Below are positions 56,713-64,000 of a stretch of 64,000 bases of DNA, one piece after another. The notes under the pieces are model-generated. The model did not search any database. It worked only from the letters and a program-made list of their open reading frames with translations, and was not told the origin of the DNA. Source of the stretch: Spongospora subterranea f. sp. subterranea (Eukaryota; Endomyxa: Phytomyxea; Phytomyxea; Plasmodiophorida); assembly GCA_049724395.1 (NCBI GenBank), contig JAUGWO010000290.1:19886-83885 (forward strand), in the 5' to 3' direction. Position 1 is the first letter of the stretch. Each line of letters opens with the position of its first letter. The translations under genes and the position numbers were made by a program.

Positions 56713-56961
56713 TCATAGCACCTCGGCTCTCTGTGCGTTTCCTTTTAGATTCTCGTTTTGGCGCTTTTTCAGCATACGCGATATTTTGACATCGAACCAG
56801 GTCTTCCGTTGAGAATCCCATCTTGGGCGGACAAAAACGCAGAAAAACATGATTTTGGCAACAAAACTTTTGCTTTGTGTTGATCTTACTAGCCCTTTAT
56901 TTTTCATAAACAAGTGTTTCTCTGACATTCGGCCCATCTGTCCGGTTTTTGACACGCACAT
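56713..56961 (-). pseudogene. Fragment of DD39D mariner transposase
   Basis: The minus strand reads STQSKSFVAKIMFFCVFVRP, then RWDSQRKTWFDVKISRM. It is collinear with SKRFITKVMFMAAVARPRWD in element B. No catalytic Asp is included and no TIRs were found. It is a truncated relic. Confidence 0.75.
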
Positions 56962-57680
56962 CGTGGTTCATCTGTCAGCCGAAAATAGGCAAATTTAAGC
57001 ATGATCCTGGTTCTATCTACCGTACTTCACAAAATAAATGTCCGGGACCCCTTGAACATGTGATCAAGTTAACATTATTTGTGGCAAAAATCGCCTTATT
57101 TTGTGAACATTTTATTAAGTTTTGGATTCACTTTCTCAAAATTGCGCACGTCGCCATAGATATTACAGGATACTACAGTGTACGTACTGTCATTGTGTTG
57201 TACATACTCCCTCTGTCCGGTCAAAATCGAGAAAGTGCGTACCGTAGATGACAATATTATCCATCTGACAAAATTCGCAAAACTCCGTGGAAATGACAAA
57301 ATTAGTGCCATTTTCTTGAGATTTGGTGAGGCAGAATTATTTCATCTGAGAGCCCTTGCAATGACAAAATTCAAAATTTATCCATTTGGCGGCCTCACAG
57401 TGAGGAAAAGTCCGAGCGGCGCAACCCTCTTTGTGATGTTCGGATGGTATGTACATGCACCTTCCGCGCTCTACTGGTACTGTACCTCCATCGACATCGT
57501 CCTGGAACAATACCACATGATCTGTATATATCAAACATACTTGTGCTTTGGTCAGGTGTGTCGTCAATCTTCATCACTGACTCATCAGTGATTGATTTAG
57601 ACGTTCAGAGCAGTAGTGAAATAGCGAATGAGTTGTCAAATGCGGACAATATTCCATGTAGCTTTGTTTATTGGTTGTAT
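56962..57680. other. Region with an orphan CTCCCTC terminus
   Basis: TA at 57205-57206 is followed by CTCCCTCTGTCCGGTCAAAA at 57207, then tcgagaaagtg. This looks like a mariner/Stowaway terminus, and its inner part matches the tandem repeats at 60613-60776. I did not find its partner end. No gene is supported. Confidence 0.5.
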
Positions 57681-59490
57681 TTACAACTTCAGAGCCTGCT
57701 GGTGTTTGAGCATTGCCGCGTACAAACTGTTCGTAGCAAGGTCATCCAAATGGCGTCGGAACTCTGCGAGTGAAACGCTCCACGGGTCTTGTCCACATTT
57801 GATGAATGCGTTCGCTATCCACTTCGATTGGCGATTCTCGAAATTGATCTCGTTGATGACCGACTCTATTATACCGATCATGTCATCACGAGTTACATGA
57901 AACTTTTCACCTACAGCAAATAAATATTTTGAAAACGTAATTTTTGATTATGTCGTTTACCTGGGCGAAATTGTGGCGCTTTTTCGTTTCTTAATAAATA
58001 ATATTTACTTTGGATCCGCTGTTTCAAAGCGCGATTGATACACACATCAGGTAATACCTGTAAAAAGTTGAAATAAACTCCAATCTCAACCTCACAAAAA
58101 AAACCTGCGAAATCGGTGTATTTCCTTCTCCGATGTACCCTAAGACAATCTTGCCCGGAATACTCTCGTCTTTGTTCAAGGTATCAACAAAACTGTCAAT
58201 CTCTGTGCCATAGTGCTGACGGCATCTGTCCACCGTCAATCCTATGGTTCTATTTGGAAATAATCCCATTACAAATCTGAAAACAGAATTAGTAAATCAC
58301 ATGCTTCGATAATTTTTGGAAATGAATTCACCTGAGATACATCTTAAAGGTTGTAGTATTCATCCAGTGTTGCTCGTTAAAAGTGATCAACGAGGGTTTG
58401 TGGTGTTGATAATGGTCACACAGCCGTTTACCAAATTTTCCGGTAAATATTATCATTGCCGGTAATTACTGAGAGGTTAACAGTTCGCACGCAACCCCCG
58501 TTGCCCCAAGTTTCTCGTCGTGCGCTTGCACAATAATTCCGATATGTCTTTCTCCCGTTTTGCCAATGGCTTTTAAGGCAATTTCTTGAAACTTCAAAAA
58601 AACCTGAATATAGAGTAAGAACCGACAGTTTGGTAGTCCGAGCTGAAACCTCATCCGCTGTGATCACGACATACACGTTTTTTGATCGAAATAACTTTCG
58701 TAGATACTCAGCGTTATTTTCTGCTAATTCTTTCCAGTTCAGAGGAATGCTTTGCGAAACTGTTGGCGTGCGGGTAGAGAACCTGTCATCAACTATTCAC
58801 TGACATATATTAAGCAAGCTCCTTTCCGAAGTTCATAAAATCTAATCATCCGAGGCTTTTTTAGTTTCAATTCCGATTCACGAACGTCGATCGAAATTTG
58901 CCTCCTGTTGTTCAAAATATTGGATATGGCGGGCTGAATTAAAGCTTTCTGCGCTCTAAACTCAAGTTTAGCCCATTCCGCGATCTCCTTCTGGGTCATC
59001 TTGGGATTCTCCAGCGAATCTCTAGGCATTGGGCCACTGTTAAATTTCCAGAGGTAGCAGTAACAACTTTCGCTTCCTTCAGTACATTGCTGATAGTAGC
59101 TTGCGAGAGTTGGTCCATGTTAAATTCTCTTTTTGCTAGCTCAGCCACTTTGGCTTGCGACATCTTAGGATTCAATCGGCTAATTTTCAGAATACGAGCG
59201 CGTTTGACAGGTGACAATTTTCCCTTATGCGACACCTTCAAAGTGCGCTTAGAAATATTAAAAGCGAGAGCTTGCTGGCATTTCTCTGTCTTGGAACACC
59301 AAACTCGCTGACCATACCCCTCTTCGTCCTTCCCATAGGGAGCCCCGCAGAATCGTTGGACGGCGCGATTACATTCTGGACAACTAAACTCAAAAGCTTC
59401 AGTGATGAAAGAGCAATCGAACGACAACTGTAAATACCGATGAGAACCGGATCTGGTTATCGGCTCGCTGCAGACAGGGCAGGATGACAT
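57681..59490 (-). pseudogene. Pogo/CENP-B-like DDE transposase gene with N-terminal zinc motifs
   Basis: The minus strand from the ATG at 59490 encodes a Cys-rich N-terminus (MSSCPVCSEPI, SCPECNRAVQRFCG, WCSKTEKC). Two CENP-B/pogo-like helix-turn-helix blocks follow (LNPKMSQAKVAELAKREFNM and NPKMTQKEIAEWAKLEF). The second is in another frame. Further on are ALKAIGKTGERHIGIIVQAH at 58480-58600 and a DDE-like core NRTIGLTVDRCRQHYGTEID at 58130-58269. The C-terminal block is INEINFENRQSKWIANAFIK at 57700-57890. The order fits pogo-type elements. I cannot tell whether the breaks are introns or mutations. No TIRs were found. Confidence 0.55.
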
Positions 59491-59609
59491 TTTGTAAAAA
59501 AATCGACGCGGGCAACGACACGAGCTCCCACCACTGCGCTATTACGGTATTTGCGTGACATCGCATTATTGTTTTGCGTACGCAATAGTACTATGTACTT
59601 AGTTGATGA

Positions 59610-60440
59610 AATAAAATCTCTCTTATAACTTATGCGACCCTCGTCCACGGACCGTATAAGGGAGTAAGAGAGTCCACTGGCCGATAACCGGATCCGGTTC
59701 TCATCGGTATTTACAGTTTTTGTTCGATTGCTTTTTCATCACTGAAGCTTTTGAGTTTAGTTGTCCAGAATGTAATCGCGCCGTCCAACGATTCTGCGGG
59801 GCTCCCTATGGGAAGGACGAAGAGGGGTATGGTCAGCGAGTTTGGTGTTCCAAGACAGAGAAATGCCAGCAAGCTCTCGCTTTTAATATTCCTAAGCGCA
59901 CTTTGAAGGTGTCGCATAAGGGAAAATTGTCACCTGTCAAACGCGCTCGTATTCTGGAAATTAGCCGATTGAATCCTAAGATGTCGCAAGCCAAAGTGGC
60001 TGAGCTAGCAAAAAGAGAATTTAACATGGACCAACTCTCGCAAGCTACTATCAGCAATGTACTGAAGGAAGCGAAAGTTGTTACTGCTACCTCTGGAAAT
60101 TTAACAGTGGCCCAATGCCTAGAGATTCGCTGGAGAATCCCAAGATGACCCAGAAGGAGATCGCGGAATGGGCTAAACTTGAGTTTAGAGCGCAGAAAGC
60201 TTTAAGTCAGCCCGCCATATCCAATATTTTGAACAACAGGAGGCAAATTTCGATCGACGTTCGTGAATCGGAATTGAAACTAAAAAAGCCTCGGATGATT
60301 AGATTTCCTGGTTTGGACGATGCCAAAGCATCGTCCGAACCAACGATCGCTGCCAACGGTGCATCGGCAGCAGTGGACTCTCTTACTCCCTTATACGGTC
60401 CGTGGACGAGGGTCGCATAAGTTATAAGGGAGATTTTATT
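59610..60440 (+). mobile_element. TIR element carrying an inverted copy of the neighbouring gene's 5' part
   Basis: Termini of about 70 bp are inverted. The left runs from AATAAAATCTC at 59610 through tatgcgaccctcgtccacgg to agagagtccactg at about 59681. The right 60370-60440 is its reverse complement. Between them, 59682-60310 is an almost identical inverted copy of 58830-59475, the 5' part of the pogo-like gene. It even shares that gene's internal frame change. A host-fragment-carrying (Pack-type) element is the simplest reading. The target duplication is unclear because the right end abuts another MITE. Confidence 0.8.
59720..60420 (+). pseudogene. Captured 5' fragment of the pogo-like transposase gene
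   Basis: It reads EAFEFSCPECNRAVQRFCG, then the two HTH blocks in two frames, in the same order as the minus-strand gene at 58830-59490. Differences are few; for example, SKRTL becomes PKRTL and QKALIQ becomes QKALSQ. The first ~10 codons of the source gene are missing. The copy could still express a DNA-binding fragment without a catalytic core. Confidence 0.8.
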
Positions 60441-60441
60441 A

Positions 60442-60566
60442 CTCCTCCGTTCAGAAAAATGATAGTCCGATTTGCGGATTTTTTTTTTCAGATGATAGTC
60501 CGATATCTCATCGGAGAAACAAAAGCTTGAACATCAGCGAGTTGGACCATTTCTGAACAGAGGGAG
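60442..60566. mobile_element. 125 bp MITE
   Basis: The left end CTCCTCCGTTCAGAAAAATG and the right end, in reverse CTCCCTCTGTTCAGAAATGG, are terminal inverted repeats. TA flanks both sides (60440-60441 and 60567-60568). An internal direct repeat, gatagtccgat, occurs twice. There is no coding frame. Confidence 0.85.
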
Positions 60567-60608
60567 TAAGAGATTATTAGTAATAAGTTTATGTAATAAG
60601 AGAATCTA

Positions 60609-61159
60609 CTGTAGTCCCATATGAATTGTCAAAATCGAGAAAGTGAGTAGTCCCATATGAATTGTCAAAATCGAGAAAGTGAGTAGTCCCATATGAATTG
60701 TCAAAATCGAGAAAGTGAGTAGTCCCATATGAATTGTCAAAATCGAGAAAGTGAGTAGTCCCATATGAATTGTCAAAAAATTAATGGCACAATAAAAACA
60801 TGGGCTTTCCTCTGGTGGACCTTGAACTTATCTGCAACAGCGGAGAAGGCACTTTTTACAGGGTGGCCATTTTGGGTGTTGGTCATGATCTTTCAAATGC
60901 TCTGCAACGCTGAGCATTGGACATTTAGGGTCTTTCCTATCATCAGCCCCCGCTTCCAGGTTCTGATTCATCCTAGATGCTTGGGCCCGGTACGCCAAAG
61001 ATTTTGCAAAACGAAACAAGATGTTTGAAGATGAATTTATAAAGAACAAAAAGTCAGCATGACAATGTAACAACGGAATTCGCTTCGTTTCATCGTTGTT
61101 TTGATATGAAAATTTGCAAAAAAAAAATGCCATGGACAATTCATACGGGACAGAGGGAG
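60609..61159. mobile_element. MITE-like element with tandemly amplified left end
   Basis: The right end in reverse reads CTCCCTCTGTCCCGTATGAA, then TTGTCCATGG, and is followed by TA at 61160. The left end TACTGTAGTCCCATATGAAT is a diverged match. The left inner TIR has been amplified into four 36 bp units plus a partial fifth. There is no recognised coding frame. Confidence 0.75.
60613..60776 (+). repeat. 36 bp tandem repeat, 4.5 copies
   Basis: Each unit starts AGTCCCATATGAATTGTCAA and ends with aatcgagaaagtgagt. Units start at 60613, 60649, 60685, 60721 and 60757 (partial). The units are identical, so amplification is recent or homogenised. Confidence 0.95.
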
Positions 61160-62010
61160 TAGTTTAGTATAAATGGTCTAGGCCGCATCTACAGTTATCG
61201 ATATTCCATTGAGTGATTTGAAAATGGCCCAAAAATGGCCCAATTAGTAATCAGTCCTGGCCATCAGCAGGTTAAACCTTGGCTATTTTATTGGATATCC
61301 TTGAGAGATTCAGCTTTGCGCCAAGCCATTGCAATTTCGAGGTTGGCTGAATCCGATTCTGAACAATTATCGGATCAAATGGATGTGATTGATTCCGATC
61401 ACAGTGAAGATATCAATTCTCAAGATGCGTAATGTGAGAAGAAGGTGGCAGTTCCGTTTGCTTGAGGTCGTGGTCGGCCATCAACGCGGGTCTTCCGAAC
61501 TATATGAGAAGAGTTGATCAAATTTAAGAAGTGAAGTTTATTCAGGGATGATTGCCAGATTGCACTTGCCGCCCCCCATCGTTGATCCATCAATTGGTCA
61601 CTGTAAGACAGTGGCTGGAAAGTCCGGGCGGACAGTCCTCCCCGTCGACAAGCTCCGCCGAGCGACATCATCACTGTCATGCCCGCAGCTCGACGACTCA
61701 ACGGTAATTTCAACATATAATAATGACAGTGCAGATCTAGACTCTATGTGTGCTGACGTTCAATTGCCGATCAGATTCCCATCGTGTCTCAAGTCATTCA
61801 GCCAGTACTGATTCAGCCATAGAATTTCATGGTGTGTAATCACCATACAGGGCTGTCAAGGTTTGCTGACGTTGAATTGCCGATCAGATATTCTGTCAGT
61901 TTCACCTCATCCATAAAATACTCATTCGGACACTGATTCCAGTGGTCTCATTTGCGTTGGCAAACAGTTGCAACTTTATGTAGACATTATGCCCAGAGGC
62001 GAACGGTGGT

Positions 62011-62028
62011 CCCCCCCCCCCCCCCCCC
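62011..62028 (+). repeat. Poly-C run of 18
   Basis: There are eighteen consecutive C. The length may be inexact in the assembly. Confidence 0.9.
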
Positions 62029-62544
62029 GGAACCTTCCTGTATTGTTGTGTTCCTTACATGTAAAATGCAGATGAACCCATTGCCAGTTTGTCATCAATC
62101 AGTGTTGCGGTTATACCCTATAATGACAATCACGGTTAGGAAATATCTATTTCCGATTATGCAATATGGAAAATATTGAGATTGAGGGAATTGTTCAGAT
62201 AATGATGTCGAGGACCTGGAGATTGGAACGGTTGTAATTGCTCCGATTGTTTGTCAGGGGGTTGGATGCACTAGCTGCATTCGGCCTCTACAGACTGATT
62301 ACAAGACGTTGCGAACCTTATGGTCCAGCGGTATCCTCTATCGGTGCGGACCGATAGAGGATATCTCTCGCCGAAGGCCGAAATTGCAGACACAGGATCA
62401 TCGCAGTTCGGCTTTCTGCAAGGCCCGACGATTTCGTCCGAAAGACAAACTGCAATTACGGAGTTTGGGCCATTTTCAACTCTCCGATTCCGTAGGATTG
62501 GCTGATAGATCAATGGCCGCTCTTGTCGGCATTTAGGGCTCCCA

Positions 62545-62635
62545 TCGGGTCGGGTATACCCGGTACCCGACCCGACCCAGACCCGATCGGAGGCAGGTAC
62601 CCGACCCGACCCGACCCGACCCGATCGGAGCCGAC
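62545..62635 (+). repeat. Degenerate CCCGA simple repeat
   Basis: Repeated CCCGA units, with GGTACC and CGATCGGAG interruptions, include the run cccgacccgacccgacccga at 62600-62620. Confidence 0.85.
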
Positions 62636-62877
62636 GGCATTCCAGTGAATCACATTTGGATGTTCACGTCCTGTCACCTGTTGCCCATCCCACGTCCATA
62701 GTGGTGATGGCTTTGACCGAACCTTTCGTGATTCACCCGCCTCTGCACTGTAAATCGCTGATGGTTTTGACGTGTTAGCTTCATCCTACACGGGAGGGTT
62801 CGGACAATCTGGGTTTTGCCGTCAGCAGTGGCTGATCGCGAAGGTTCATTACTTATTCTCTAATTTAATCTAAACCA

Positions 62878-64000
62878 ATGTTTTTAATTATTATTGTTCC
62901 CAGTCTCGTCTTTCTATTCAGAATCGCTCTAGCCATATGGCTTTCCAAGGTTTTCTGGCAACTATGGTGGAATCGTCCTGGCGCTATGGGTCGTGAGATC
63001 CCAGGCGATATGGGTTGGCCAATCATTGGCCATTCCATCAAGTTTATCTCTATGCAGCCCCGAATGTTTATTCGTGAAGGGCATGCCAAATACGGCCCTG
63101 TTTTCAAATCTCACGTGCTCGGTTTCCCGCAGGTGTTTGTTCAACATGCCGACGATATTAAACAGGTAAATCACATTGAAGACGCAGGTTCCGTTTTGAT
63201 TGTTGTTGAACAATGTAGTGTCTATTGGGCGAAGAACGTATTGTAACGTCGTTAATGCCACCCTCGCTAGAACTTCTGATCGCTAAGAACTCAATCCTTG
63301 GGCAACACGGCGAGGAACATCATGAGCGACGTGGTGTCCTGATGCAATGTCTAACGACATCGTGTCAACAGGATCTTGCTGGGATTATGCAGCCGATTAT
63401 TGCGGGGCATGTTGAAAGCTGGATGAGCCATACTGCCGAGACCAACACACCTGTTGACACCTATCCGATCATCAAGGAGACAACATTCGCCCTATCGCAA
63501 TCGATTGTGTATGGCGAATATAATCAGGACACCAATACGCGTATCGCTGATCTATTCCAAACCCTCGATGAAGGCGTCATATCTTTACCCATTGACCTCC
63601 CGTTCACCGTATTCGGTAAAGCTGTTCGTGCCAAGAAGGCGCTGCACACCGAGCTGGCCAAAAATATATGGCTCGTCGAGTGTGCTTGACGCGATAGTGA
63701 TGATTTCGGTCGTGGATATGTCAATGCACTTCTAGCTGATCGTCGTGACCGAGGTGAAGTGGGTACTACTAATATCGATGCGGTTCTGCCAATTAACTTT
63801 AGGATTAGCTGCCGCCAACCAGTATGTGATTCCACATTCGTCATCCATAATTCTATCCTCATTTTGTGTGTAGGACAACATCTTCTGCTTTGACATTGGT
63901 ACTAGATGGGCTGGCAACTAACCTCAACTCGTCCAACAGATCTATCAAGAGCTCAACGACGTATTCGGTGTAAGCTCACTGCATTGATCATCATCGTTCT
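62878..64000 (+). CDS. Cytochrome P450 (CYP26/CYP120-like), partial, possibly broken
   Basis: Exon 1 is 62878-63165 (ATG at 62878), and exon 2 starts at 63219 in phase 0 after a 53 nt intron. A hydrophobic N-terminal anchor (IIIVPSLVFLFRIALAIWL) precedes the Pro-rich hinge and PGDMGWPIIGHSIKFI. Then come FKSHVLGFPQVFVQHADDIK, the C-helix block NSILGQHGEEHHERRGVLMQ, and SLPIDLPFTVFGKAVRAKKA. An in-frame TGA at 63687 is followed, still in frame, by DDFGRGYVNALLADRRDRGE. After a likely intron ending at 63872 comes the I-helix part TTSSALTLVLDGLATN, and then a shifted IYQELNDVFG. The heme-binding Cys lies outside the window. It may be a pseudogene. Confidence 0.75.

Larger units (their letters stand above)
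61160..62877. other. Gene-poor region with simple repeats
   Basis: A frame at 61235-61432 (RDSALRQAIAISRLAESDSE) ends in an acidic tail but is not recognised. Simple repeats at 62011-62028 and 62545-62635 are listed separately. No other gene is supported. Confidence 0.45.

Noticed and set aside
60613-60776. CRISPR-like array
   Set aside because: Units are contiguous and identical with no unique spacers, in a eukaryotic transposon terminus.
22164-63689. Reassignment of TGA to an amino acid
   Set aside because: Globin, PH-YiiX and EFHC genes appear to end at TGA, and the two internal TGA codons lie in genes with other inactivating damage.

Overview
The window is nuclear DNA from a flagellated, intron-containing eukaryote. 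About a dozen recognisable host genes, mostly with short GT-AG introns of 36 to 100 nt, are separated by dense and mostly decayed transposons. The evidence for a ciliated cell is an EFHC/Rib72-type DM10 protein and a CEP76-type protein. The mariner elements are of the DD39D type with CTCCCTC termini that is common in plants and oomycetes, so a protist such as a stramenopile is plausible. I cannot fix the taxon from sequence alone.

Layout. 1-5.5 kb: a decayed mariner split by an intact mariner and a Stowaway-like MITE, then a foldback repeat. 6.6-13.8 kb: a four-TM protein, an LTO1/ORAOV1 homologue, a NUDCD2 homologue, a serine-rich membrane protein, U1 snRNA copy 1 and a TFIIB-like cyclin-fold protein. 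13.9-15.2 kb: copia debris. 15.9-17.4 kb: a PH-domain plus YiiX-type papain-fold protein. 17.5-26.5 kb: MULE debris, a complete but dead DDE element with TIRs, U1 copy 2 and LTR-element debris. 26.9-32.2 kb: U1 copy 3, an aldo/keto-reductase-like protein, the EFHC-type protein and a RING-like protein. 33-43.5 kb, minus strand: CEP76-type, EF-hand, globin, CDCA7-type zinc finger and PRP38-Tudor genes. 43.9-50 kb: copia and RT debris with a near-perfect 200 nt hairpin. 51-56.3 kb: a PHD-finger Set3-complex-like protein and an RCC2 homologue. 56.7-61.2 kb: transposons, including an element carrying an inverted copy of its neighbour's 5' end. 62.9-64 kb: a cytochrome P450 that runs off the window.

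The best RNA find is three U1 snRNA genes on the minus strand. Their 200 nt transcribed regions are identical apart from one inserted base. Their flanks are largely unrelated, yet all three keep a TATA box and a TATGGGWCC element at exactly the same distance. Two of them sit head-to-head with a protein gene.

The host genes do not form one pathway. The minus-strand block at 33-39 kb and the nearby EFHC gene do lean towards cilium/centriole and calcium functions. U1 and PRP38 are both spliceosomal, but they lie 14 kb or more apart. Exon joins given below were checked for reading phase by hand. Family names rest on motif recognition without a database search.
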